Assembly: GCF_027409185.1 (NCBI RefSeq)
Contig: NC_084478.1
Location: 81,637,624-81,701,623, forward strand
DNA length: 64,000 nt
DNA from: Cynocephalus volans
Lineage: Eukaryota; Chordata; Mammalia; Dermoptera; Cynocephalidae
Direction: 5' to 3'
Under the pieces are notes generated by a model. It did not search any database and had not been told where the DNA came from. It was given only the letters and a program-made list of their open reading frames with translations. A program made the position numbers and the translations under genes. Of the stretch, positions 20,321-32,288 are shown one piece after another (positions within the stretch are counted from its first letter, which is position 1; each line of letters begins with the position of its first letter).

Positions 20321-23300
20321 TCACAGATATCCAATAGACAGTGAGGTGGAGCTGTCTGGCCTGGGTCCGATAGAGCGACTGGGAGGCTGGAGTCCTCTTT
20401 CTTCAGCAGAAGCTATAGACAGAAAAGAAGAGGCCAGAGCCAGGTCACATCCATGTCCCCTCCTGGCTGTCCCCTCTTTTTTTGTCCTACCCAACTGAAG
20501 ATTTGTCACCTGGACTATTGCACAGACCTCTTCCTCACTGATTTCCTCATCACCCCTCTCGCCTTCCCCAGTCCCTCCATCACAGCCACCACGTCTCTTT
20601 CCTCAAGGCTGGGGTCTCTGAATATGCTCCTCCCTCGCTCAGAAGCGTTGCCTGGCTCCTCGTCACCCACAGCTGCTGGTCCGTGATTGGTAGACTCTCC
20701 AGCCCCATTTCCCTCTGTTCCATTAGTTCCTCCAGGGTTGCCTCTTCACTCACACACCATGCCCCATCCACCATTTTGGTCTTGGAATACCAAGCCTTCC
20801 CTCTCAGCCTTCCCAGGAGTTTATCTTCCCTCAGGGCTCCTCCAGCCCTTCCTCTCTGGGCACACCATTGAGATTTAGCCACAAAACACAGGCGGTACAG
20901 GCATCCAGGCTCCACATCTAGGCTGGAAGTTTCTTGAAGGCAGGGACCAGACCTCCTTCCAGACTAGGCCCTTATCACCTCTGTATGTCCTCCCCAGGCC
21001 ACAGAAGACTTCAGGGGTCTCGATAGAGAGCCTTGGGCGGAGAGTCGGGAGACCTGGTTCTTCCACCTAACATGTGTGCTGCATGCCCTAGGGCAAGTCC
21101 CTGCCACTCTCAGGGCCTCAGTTTCCTTGTTTCTCGACTAAAGGGCGCTCAACCTCTGCACGAAGGGCACTGGACAAGGGCACAAAGTTCGATAAACTAA
21201 AGATTCACTGAGCAGTTCTCAACGACCATCTCAGGAGTTAGACTGAGGAGCTTGGGTAGCTGGCTCCAAGGAGGTTCAGTCCACCGACCCTGATTTCCCA
21301 GTTAGAACCTGCTTACCACAACAACCCCCAATTCCCAACCATCCCCACCCCGTGTCCTCTCAAGGAGCAGGCTACCTGGTGGGTCACAGGCCTGGTGGAG
21401 GGAGATGGAGTCAGAAGGGGTCTGAAAAGAGTGTCTCAGACTCAGCAGAGCCTCGACAGCCTCCAGCTTCCGCTGCCACTCTGAGGAGGCAGAAGCCAAA
21501 GCCTGGTCAGATGCTGTAGCGGCCTGCAAAGGAAAGGGCTTGAGAGAATGGGGGCTGGGAAACCATACCTCCTTCCAACGCGACAAGTGCCTCTGAAGCC
21601 TCCAGTTCTAGAGAGCCCGCACCCCCTCCCAACCCCCGAGGTCTTCTGTTCTTTCCATTCACTAAGTTCGGCCCCTCCCAGGGTTCTGGACCCCACTACT
21701 CTTCCAGGACCTGTGGCTGCAGTAGAAGAGAGTCAAGGGTGGCACTGGGCTGCAGGATCAGCGCTGAGCATCTAGAAACAAGGAGAGGAGAGGCCAGGGG
21801 ATTAAACCCTGTGGCAGACACATAGCACCAGTCAACAGAGAGAGGGGAAGGATTCTGCAATATCTGGATGTGGGAATCCGAATGCCTGCTGAGCCACTGC
21901 CGTGGCTTGGGCAAGCCTCTTCTCCTGCTTGGCCTGTTTTCTTTTCCATACCTCTTTTTTCTATATCTTTTGTGAGACACTAATTTCTGCCAGCTTTTTT
22001 CCTCCTGGGGCAACAGCGAAGAGTATGGAAAATCACACAGGTGTCCGTGCTTTTACCTGCAAAGCACCTGCAGAGATGTGATTACTGTCCCGGTTCAGGG
22101 ACTGGTTCTCGCCTCCATACTGTCCAATCCCCATGGGTCTTGACGGACAAGTTTGCCTCATCTCCAGGAAGCCTTCTCTAACGGCCTCTGGGCTTTCCCC
22201 TGGTCCTCTGTGGCCGTCGCCATCATGGCCCTACTTTTCAGCAGGACCTTCTATCCCATCTATCTGTTTCATGTGAAATAACAGCCTTCACTAGTTGAAG
22301 GCCTACTATGTGTCAGGCCTCAGGCTAGTTCTCTTGTCAATGCTATAGGTGTAGAATATTGTCCCCAGTACACCCATAGGGAAATGGGGGGTTCAAAAAC
22401 ATAAACTCACTTGTCCAAAGCCTCACAAGTAGGAAATGGCAAAGCTGGGAGAGCCCTGTCTTGCCCATTAGCCTGAGATGCTGCCTTCTCCTCCTCCTTC
22501 TCCTCTTCCTCCTCCTGTCTCCCATAGCATCAAGCACAAGGGTGGGCACACAACAACACAAGACATGACCTTGCTCTACTCACCTGCTGCACAGGACAGG
22601 GGACCCGTGGGGCTGCCTAGAAAGAGAAGCCATCGGTTGCTGCTCCAAGGTCACTGGAGTGCAGGGCAGAGACAGAGGTTCTGGGGGCTGGCCGAGGAGC
22701 AGAGCCCCTTGGGAGCTCTCCTGCAGGGGCGCAGAGCACAGGTTGGAGTCAGGTACCAGGTCGGCCATGGAGAGAGGAGGTGTGGGCATGTTTGGGGATG
22801 AGGATAGGAGCCCAGAATGCCAGAGCTCTGAAGATCTTGAAGACCAGACAGTCTTATCTTTCATTTTGCAACTAGGGAAACTGAGGGCCGGGGAGGAGAA
22901 GTGATTTTTTTCCCAAGGTCACATGGCAAGACGGTGGTAGGATTGGAGATGGAACCCACGTCTTTGGGACACAGTGGAAGGGGTCTGGGCAGTGGCTGGG
23001 TGGGAGCCTCCCCCACTGGCAACAGACTCTACTTACCTCCTCGGGGGTTGTGTGGGGGTGGGCCTCAGGCTGAGGCACAATGTCCACCTTCCCAGCTGTG
23101 AAAGACCAGGGACAGCTTTGGTGAGCCTTTCCCCCTCAGCCCCACCCCACTCTGCCCACCCCCAATCTGAAGTCTCATCTCACCACGGACCTTTTCGACT
23201 CCCCGGTCTGTCATTCCCACAAACATTTGGTAAATAATGTTGACGATGTTTTACACTTGGGCGAGCTAAGGTCCAGCGAGTAACTTGCCCAAGGCCACAT

Positions 23301-23849
23301 AGCAATTCAGTGATAGAACTGGTGAGAGAATTACTCCTGCTTCCTCCACCCAAACTCAGGCTCCCTCCCTGGCCAGAGATACTCACTGAGGACTCCTTTG
23401 ATGACCAAATTCTTGACAGGGATGTGAGCTTTGGCAGGGGCTGCCACACTCCTTTTCAGTCTTCGAGCCAGGTGCGCTGGCTCTGCCAGCGCTGCCCTCT
23501 GCTCCTCCTTCAAGGCACTCACAGCAGGCAAGACCCGACGGTGTTCCCTAAAGTGAGGGATTACAGGTCTAAGGTTAGTCACATTTAGAGGAGGCCTGAC
23601 CCTTCTCCTTGCCAGACAGCATACTCACCAGAAGAGGGCACAATTGTGACACTTGCAGGCCCGGAAGATGCAGAAACGCTTGTGGCCTCTGATTTGGGTA
23701 GAGATGTCACGCTTCTGGCAGTGGTCATGGCGGCCTATAGCTCTTCTGGGGACAAGTTCAGCCCCCCATGGGGCTCCGATCTCACACCCTGTGGTGCATT
23801 CCAAGTTGGAGGAGCAGCAGGGCACAGCAGGTGTTTCTTGGGGATCCAT
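20321..23849 (-). CDS. DMRTC1: DMRTC1-like protein, copy 4
   Basis: Coding exons 23629-23849, 23387-23547, 23037-23095, 22584-22720, 21711-21771, 21376-21523 and 20321-20412. Open throughout. It has Lys at residue 113 like copy 1, while the other eight complete copies have Arg. It is the first copy with the 'type II' 3' end (ccatgtcccc, ggactattgc). Its presumed promoter, 25103-25323, has an extra CCAAT motif. Confidence 0.82.
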
Positions 23850-25102
23850 GGTTCTAGGGTCAGTAGTGGAGGTCAGAATGGCCACGTGATGCCCTCCCTC
23901 CAACGTACTTCCTTCGCCCTTGGAAAGTCCTATGTGAAGTGGCTCGATTCTTCTTCTCCATCCCTCTCACCACTGGAATCAGATTGCCTCCTCCCTTGTT
24001 CTCCCATGGCTTTCTCTAACCTTCACCCCAACCTCCTTACTCACATAGCCTCCTTCCCAGGAAGCCCCACTCATACATAGCCTCCCCACCAAGAAACTCT
24101 TAGCATGGGCCGCATACACATTCAAGCCGATCGCTCTTCTCCTTGCTTACCTTCACTCCGCCATAGATTTCATTTTCAGCATGCACATGTACTCCCGTGC
24201 CCCCTTCAACAGTTACTCCACCCTCTTCTTGCGTATCATCGTGTATTCTGCCAAACCCAACTATTATTTCTGGCATCCACATCAACAATAGTCTTCCTAA
24301 CCTCCTGCCTTCATTCACTCGCCACACAGGATTTTATGCTCCCTACACTCAACTCTATTAGTTTCACGTTTGCCCTGTGTTCAGTTTTCCCCTCACACTC
24401 CATTCTGACTTTTCTTGCACCCCACTGCAATCTTAATTATTCCCTTGCTCCCCCTTTAAGCTGAATACCCTCTTCCACCCCATGAAACCATAATGTTCTC
24501 CTGGATCCCCAGCCCTCTTTCAATTATTGTTTTCATTCAGCCCTTCATTCATTCCCTCCATTCTTTACTCAACAGATATTTGTTGAGCCCTCTGCGAAGT
24601 GCCAGGCCTTAATCTAGCCAATCGGCAACTCCTCATTAAACTAATTTTTCTCTTGGGCCGACGCACCCTCTCTGCTTTCATGCAAACCCATGCACTCCCT
24701 CTGCAGCCTCCCAACAATCTTCCATACTCTTCTCCACACTTCAACGATTGTGCTTGAGCACACACCATCACCACACTCCGCCCCACCCCCCACACCCCAT
24801 TCCACCCCACCGTCCTGGAGTGTACCATCTCCTCAGGAAGCCCGATCACTCACTGTCTCCCCTACCTCCGAATAAAAGGCAGGGGCATGAGCCCTGTCCC
24901 AGGGGCAGGGGCGAAGGGTTCTCCCAAAAGGGGTGTGGGGAAGTGTAGGGGCTGAGTGGGATGTCATGGCGGGTGGGGATACCCCGCTGAGGTGGAGGAG
25001 AGGGGAAGGGGCTGGGGATTCGGAGCAGGAGGGAGGGAGGAAAGAAGAGGCATGGAGAACAAGGGTGGTATTCCTGACGAAAACCTGTGTCAAAAGCCTT
25101 AC

Positions 25103-25323
25103 CTAAGCCTACAGCAGGTCGGAATCGATCAGCTGGGACAAGAGGCCTGAGGGAAAACCCGGCTTCTGCTACCTTTCCCGCCCTTCCTACAAGGCCAATG
25201 AGCTTCCAGCGCTGCCTTCCACCTCCCCCTTCCCCCCTCCCACCTCTGCGGCCGGTGACCAATGAGCTTCGAGATCCACTGACGCTCACGCCCGGCAGTT
25301 CCGCCCTCTCCACATCCGTGTAG
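25103..25323 (-). promoter_or_regulatory. Presumed promoter and exon 1 of copy 4, extra CCAAT
   Basis: Equivalent of 1163-1383. A single change turns gtgacaaatg into gtgaccaatg, creating a second CCAAT at 25259-25263 found in no other unit. The usual CCAAT and E2F-like site remain. Confidence 0.5.
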
Positions 25324-25504
25324 CTTCTTGTGCTCTCTATACTAGACTAGCCGGTAGCTCCTGAGGGGAAGTTCAGCTTTGTGCTTCCCAAGGCTCGTTT
25401 CTCAGACTAGTCTCCCTTTGGATGGAAAATACCTTGTGTGAATGCATTTTTAACTCATGGACTTGGTATTCTGGAATTTACCTTTTCAAAATTCAGCATG
25501 ACTT

Positions 25505-25675
25505 CTTTTTTTTTTTAAATTTTATTTTGTCGATATACATTGTGGCTGATTATTGTTGCCCCTCACCAAAACCTCACTCCCTCCCCCCTCCCCCCACCGA
25601 TGTACCCTCTGTTTGCTTGTGACATCAACTTCAAGTAATTGTGGTTGTTATATCTTCTCCCCCCCACCCGGTTTT

Positions 25676-25710
<35 letters not shown>

Positions 25711-26037
25711 TGTGTGTGTTTGTGTGTGAATTATATATTAATTTTTAGCTCTCACCAATAAGTGAGAACATGTGGTATTTCTCTTTCTGTGCCTGACTCG
25801 TTTCACTTAATATAATTCTCTAAAGGTCCATCCATGTTGTTGCAAATGGCAGTATTTCATTCGTTTTTATAGCTGAGTAGTATTTCATTGTGTAGATGTA
25901 CCACATTTTCCGTATCCACTCATCTGATGGTGGACATTTGGGCTGGTTACAACTCTTGGCTATTGTAATGAGTGTTGCGATGAACATTGGGGAACAGGTA
26001 TACCTTTGACTTGGTGATTTCCATTCCTCTGGGTAGC
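25505..26037 (-). mobile_element. Truncated LINE-1 3' end, unit 5
   Basis: Type II. The 3' UTR part carries ctcactccc and gatgtaccc, shared only with unit 10. Confidence 0.87.
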
Positions 26038-26306
26038 ACAATCCTGTTTTTGTAAGAGTCATTGGAAAGGCCCCAGCATCCAAAGGAGTAAGGTGGAATG
26101 GAGGTACAAGAAAATCCACGCTCAGTCAAGGAATTGCTCCATATAATTAAAGGGATGTGAAAGCTTATAAAACACCTAAAGGCTTAAAAAAAAAAAAAAG
26201 ATGTGAAGCATTTTGCACATTAACCATTTCGCACATTCAGAAACAGGGTAGGCCGTGCTTTAGTGAGGCCTCCTTCTCTTTGCTCTTAGCGCAAGAGGGA
26301 CATGCA

Positions 26307-29300
26307 TCACAGATATCCAATAGACAGTGAGGTGGAGCTGTCTGGCCTGGGTCCGATAGAGTGACTGGGAGGCTGGAGTCCTCTTTCTTCAGCAGAAGCT
26401 ATAGACAGAAAAGAAGAGGCCAGAGCCAGGTCACATCCATGTCCCCTCCTGGCTGTCCCCTCTTTTTTTGTCCTACCCAACTGAAGATTTGTCACCTGGA
26501 CTATTGCACAGACCTCTTCCTCACTGATTTCCTCATCACCCCTCTCGCCTTCCCCAGTCCCTCCATCACAGCCACCACGTCTCTTTCCTCAAGGCTGGGT
26601 TCTCTGAATATGCTCCTCCCTCGCTCAGAAGCGTTGCCTGGCTCCTCGTCACCCACAGCTGCTGGTCCGTGATTGGTAGACTCTCCAGCCCCATTTCCCT
26701 CTGTTCCATTAGTTCCTCCAGGGTTGCCTCTTCACTCACACACCATGCCCCATCCACCATTTTGGTCTTGGAATACCAAGCCTTCCCTCTCAGCCTTCCC
26801 AGGAGTTTATCTTCCCTCAGGGCTCCTCCAGCCCTTCCTCTCTGGGCACACCATTGAGATTTAGCCACAAAACACAGGCGGTACAGGCATCCAGGCTCCA
26901 CATCTAGGCTGGAAGTTTCTTGAAGGCAGGGACCAGACCTCCTTCCAGACTAGGCCCTTATCACCTCTGTATGTCCTCCCCAGGCCACAGAAGACTTCAG
27001 GGGTCTCGATAGAGAGCCTTGGGCGGAGAGTCGGGAGGCCTGGTTCTTCCACCTAACATGTGTGCTGCATGCCCTAGGGCAAGTCCCTGCCACTCTCAGG
27101 GCCTCAGTTTCCTTGTTTCTCGACTAAAGGGCGCTCAACCTCTGCACGAAGGGCACTGGACAAGGGCACAAAGTTCGATAAACTAAAGATTCACTGAGCA
27201 GTTCTCAACGACCATCTCAGGAGTTAGACTGAGGAGCTTGGGTAGCTGGCTCCAAGGAGGTTCAGTCCACCGACCCTGATTTCCCAGTTAGAACCTGCTT
27301 ACCACAACAACCCCCAATTCCCAACCATCCCCACCCCGTGTCCTCTCAAGGAGCAGGCTACCTGGTGGGTCACAGGCCTGGTGGAGGGAGATGGAGTCAG
27401 AAGGGGTCTGAAAAGAGTGTCTCAGACTCAGCAGAGCCTCGACAGCCTCCAGCTTCCGCTGCCACTCTGAGGAGGCAGAAGCCAAAGCCTGGTCAGATGC
27501 TGTAGCGGCCTGCAAAGGAAAGGGCTTGAGAGAATGGGGGCTGGGAAACCATACCTCCTTCCAACGCGACAAGTGCCTCTGAAGCCTCCAGTTCTAGAGA
27601 GCCCGCACCCCCTCCCAACCCCCGAGGTCTTCTGTTCTTTCCATTCACTAAGTTCGGCCCCTCCCAGGGTTCTGGACCCCACTACTCTTCCAGGACCTGT
27701 GGCTGCAGTAGAAGAGAGTCAAGGGTGGCACTGGGCTGCAGGATCAGCGCTGAGCATCTAGAAACAAGGAGAGGAGAGGCCAGGGGATTAAACCCTGTGG
27801 CAGACACATAGCACCAGTCAACAGAGAGAGGGGAAGGATTCTGCAATATCTGGATGTGGGAATCCGAATGCCTGCTGAGCCACTGCCGTGGCTTGGGCAA
27901 GCCTCTTCTCCTGCTTGGCCTGTTTTCTTTTCCATACCTCTTTTTTCTATATCTTTTGTGAGACACTAATTTCTGCCAGCTTTTTTCCTCCTGGGGCAAC
28001 AGCGAAGAGTATGGAAAATCACACAGGTGTCCGTGCTTTTACCTGCAAAGCACCTGCAGAGATGTGATTACTGTCCCGGTTCAGGGACTGGTTCTCGCCT
28101 CCATACTGTCCAATCCCCATGGGTCTTGACGGACAAGTTTGCCTCATCTCCAGGAAGCCTTCTCTAACGGCCTCTGGGCTTTCCCCTGGTCCTCTGTGGC
28201 CGTCGCCATCATGGCCCTACTTTTCAGCAGGACCTTCTATCCCATCTATCTGTTTCATGTGAAATAACAGCCTTCACTAGTTGAAGGCCTACTATGTGTC
28301 AGGCCTCAGGCTAGTTCTCTTGTCAATGCTATAGGTGTAGAATATTGTCCCCAGTACACCCATAGGGAAATGGGGGGTTCAAAAACATAAACTCACTTGT
28401 CCAAAGCCTCACAAGTAGGAAATGGCAAAGCTGGGAGAGCCCTGTCTTGCCCATTAGCCTGAGATGCTGCCTTCTCCTCCTCCTTCTCCTCTTCCTCCTC
28501 CTGTCTCCCATAGCATCAAGCACAAGGGTGGGCACACAACAACACAAGACATGACCTTGCTCTACTCACCTGCTGCACAGGACAGGGGACCCGTGGGGCT
28601 GCCTAGAAAGAGAAGCCATCGGTTGCTGCTCCAAGGTCACTGGAGTGCAGGGCAGAGACAGAGGTTCTGGGGGCTGGCCGAGGAGCAGAGCCCCTTGGGA
28701 GCTCTCCTGCAGGGGCGCAGAGCACAGGTTGGAGTCAGGTACCAGGTCGGCCATGGAGAGAGGAGGTGTGGGCATGTTTGGGGATGAGGATAGGAGCCCA
28801 GAATGCCAGAGCTCTGAAGATCTTGAAGACCAGACAGTCTTATCTTTCATTTTGCAACTAGGGAAACTGAGGGCCGGGGAGGAGAAGTGATTTTTTTCCC
28901 AAGGTCACATGGCAAGACGGTGGTAGGATTGGAGATGGAACCCACGTCTTTGGGACACAGTGGAAGGGGTCTGGGCAGTGGCTGGGTGGGAGCCTCCCCC
29001 ACTGGCAACAGACTCTACTTACCTCCTCGGGGGTTGTGTGGGGGTGGGCCTCAGGCTGAGGCACAATGTCCACCTTCCCAGCTGTGAAAGACCAGGGACA
29101 GCTTTGGTGAGCCTTTCCCCCTCAGCCCCACCCCACTCTGCCCACCCCCAATCTGAAGTCTCATCTCACCACGGACCTTTTCGACTCCCCGGTCTGTCAT
29201 TCCCACAAACATTTGGTAAATAATGTTGACGATGTTTTACACTTGGGCGAGCTAAGGTCCAGCGAGTAACTTGCCCAAGGCCACATAGCAATTCAGTGAT

Positions 29301-29835
29301 AGAACTGGTGAGAGAATTACTCCTGCTTCCTCCACCCAAACTCAGGCTCCCTCCCTGGCCAGAGATACTCACTGAGGACTCCTTTGATGACCAAATTCTT
29401 GACAGGGATGTGAGCTCTGGCAGGGGCTGCCACACTCCTTTTCAGTCTTCGAGCCAGGTGCGCTGGCTCTGCCAGCGCTGCCCTCTGCTCCTCCTTCAAG
29501 GCACTCACAGCAGGCAAGACCCGACGGTGTTCCCTAAAGTGAGGGATTACAGGTCTAAGGTTAGTCACATTTAGAGGAGGCCTGACCCTTCTCCTTGCCA
29601 GACAGCATACTCACCAGAAGAGGGCACAATTGTGACACTTGCAGGCCCGGAAGATGCAGAAACGCTTGTGGCCTCTGATTTGGGTAGAGATGTCACGCTT
29701 CTGGCAGTGGTCATGGCGGCCTATAGCTCTTCTGGGGACAAGTTCAGCCCCCCATGGGGCTCCGATCTCACACCCTGTGGTGCATTCCAAGTTGGAGGAG
29801 CAGCAGGGCACAGCAGGTGTTTCTTGGGGATCCAT
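26307..29835 (-). CDS. DMRTC1: DMRTC1-like protein, copy 5
   Basis: Coding exons 29615-29835, 29373-29533, 29023-29081, 28570-28706, 27697-27757, 27362-27509 and 26307-26398. Open throughout. Residue 275 in the last exon is His instead of Arg, private to this copy. It shares with copy 6 the intronic base giving 'ggctgggttctctg' where other copies have 'ggctggggtctctg'. Confidence 0.82.
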
Positions 29836-31088
29836 GGTTCTAGGGTCAGTAGTGGAGGTCAGAATGGCCACGTGATGCCCTCCCTCCAACGTACTTCCTT
29901 CGCCCTTGGAAAGTCCTATGTGAAGTGGCTCGATTCTTCTTCTCCATCCCTCTCACCACTGGAATCAGATTGCCTCCTCCCTTGTTCTCCCATGGCTTTC
30001 TCTAACCTTCACCCCAACCTCCTTACTCACATAGCCTCCTTCCCAGGAAGCCCCACTCATACATAGCCTCCCCACCAAGAAACTCTTAGCATGGGCCGCA
30101 TACACATTCAAGCCGATCGCTCTTCTCCTTGCTTACCTTCACTCCGCCATAGATTTCATTTTCAGCATGCACATGTACTCCCGTGCCCCCTTCAACAGTT
30201 ACTCCACCCTCTTCTTGCGTATCATCGTGTATTCTGCCAAACCCAACTATTATTTCTGGCATCCACATCAACAATAGTCTTCCTAACCTCCTGCCTTCAT
30301 TCACTCGCCACACAGGATTTTATGCTCCCTACACTCAACTCTATTAGTTTCACGTTTGCCCTGTGTTCAGTTTTCCCCTCACACTCCATTCTGACTTTTC
30401 TTGCACCCCACTGCAATCTTAATTATTCCCTTGCTCCCCCTTTAAGCTGAATACCCTCTTCCACCCCATGAAACCATAATGTTCTCCTGGATCCCCAGCT
30501 CTCTTTCAATTATTGTTTTCATTCAGCCCTTCATTCATTCCCTCCATTCTTTACTCAACAGATATTTGTTGAGCCCTCTGCGAAGTGCCAGGCCTTAATC
30601 TAGCCAATCGGCAACTCCTCATTAAACTAATTTTTCTCTTGGGCCGACGCACCCTCTCTGCTTTCATGCAAACCCATGCACTCCCTCTGCAGCCTCCCAA
30701 CAATCTTCCATACTCTTCTCCACACTTCAACGATTGTGCTTGAGCACACACCATCACCACACTCCGCCCCACCCCCCACACCCCATTCCACCCCACCGTC
30801 CTGGAGTGTACCATCTCCTCAGGAAGCCCGATCACTCACTGTCTCCCCCACCTCCGAATAAAAGGCAGGGGCATGAGCCCTGTCCCAGGGGCAGGGGCGA
30901 AGGGTTCTCCCAAAAGGGGTGTGGGGAAATGTAGGGGATGAGTGGGATGTCATGGCGGGTGGGGATACCCCGCTGAGGTGGAGGAGAGGGGAAGGGGCTG
31001 GGGATTCGGAGCAGGAGGGAGGGAGGAAAGAAGAGGCATGGAGAACAAGGGTGGTATTCCTGACGAAAACCTGTGTCAAAAGCCTTAC

Positions 31089-31309
31089 CTAAGCCTACAG
31101 CAGGTCGGAATCGATCAGCTGGGACAAGAGGCCTGAGGGAAAACCCGGCTTCTGCTACCTTTCCCGCCCTTCCTACAAGGCCAATGAGCTTCCAGCGCTG
31201 CCTTCCACCTCCCCCTTCCCCCCTCCCACCGCTGCTGCCGGTGACAAATGAGCTTCGAGATCCACTGACGCTCACGCCCGGCAGTTCCGCCCTCTCCACA
31301 TCCGTGTAG
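31089..31309 (-). promoter_or_regulatory. Presumed promoter and exon 1 of copy 5
   Basis: Equivalent of 1163-1383, with the ccgctgctgccgg form of the CpG cluster. Confidence 0.5.
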
Positions 31310-31492
31310 CTTCTTGTGCTCTCTATACTAGACTAGCCGGTAGCTCCTGAGGGGAAGTTCAGCTTTGTGCTTCCCAAGGCTCGTTTCTCAGACTAGTCTC
31401 CCTTTGGATGGAAAATACCTTGTGTGAATGCATTTTTAACTCATGGACTTGGTATTCTGGAATTGACCTTTTCAAAATTCAGCATGACTTCT

Positions 31493-31662
31493 TTTTTTTA
31501 AAAATTTTATTTTGTCGATATACATTGTGGCTGATTATTGTTGCCCCTCACCAAAACCTCCCTCCCCCTCCCTCCCCCCTCCCTCCACCGATGTCCCCTC
31601 TGTTTGCTTGTCACATCAACTTCAAGTAATTGTGGTTGTTATATCTTCTCACCCCCACCCGG

Positions 31663-31694
<32 letters not shown>

Positions 31695-32019
31695 TGTGTG
31701 TTTGTGTGTGAATTATATATTAATTTTTAGCTCTCACCAATAAGTGAGAACATGTGGTATTTCTCTTTCTGTGCCTGACTCGTTTCACTTAATATAATTC
31801 TCTAAAGGTCCATCCATGTTGTTGCAAATGGCAGTATTTCATTCGTTTTTATAGCTGAGTAATATTTCATTGTGTAGATGTACCACATTTTCCGTATCCA
31901 CTCATCTGATGGTGGACATTTGGGCTGGTTACAACTCTTGGCTATTGTAATGAGTGTTGCGATGAACATTGGGGAACAGGTATACCTTTGACTTGGTGAT
32001 TTCCATTCCTCTGGGTAGC
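31493..32019 (-). mobile_element. Truncated LINE-1 3' end, unit 6
   Basis: Type II, with a private change to gagtaatatttc near 31859. Confidence 0.87.
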
Positions 32020-32288
32020 ACAATCCTGTTTTTGTAAGAGTCATTGGAAAGGCCCCAGCATCCAAAGGAGTAAGGTGGAATGGAGGTACAAGAAAATCCA
32101 CGCTCAGTCAAGGAATTGCTCCATATAATTAAAGGGATGTGAAAGCTTATAAAACACCTAAAGGCTTAAAAAAAAAAAAAAGATGTGAAGCATTTTGCAC
32201 ATTAACCATTTCGCACATTCAGAAACAGGGTAGGCCGTGCTTTAGTGAGGCCTCCTTCTCTTTGCTCTTAGCGCAAGAGGGACATGCA

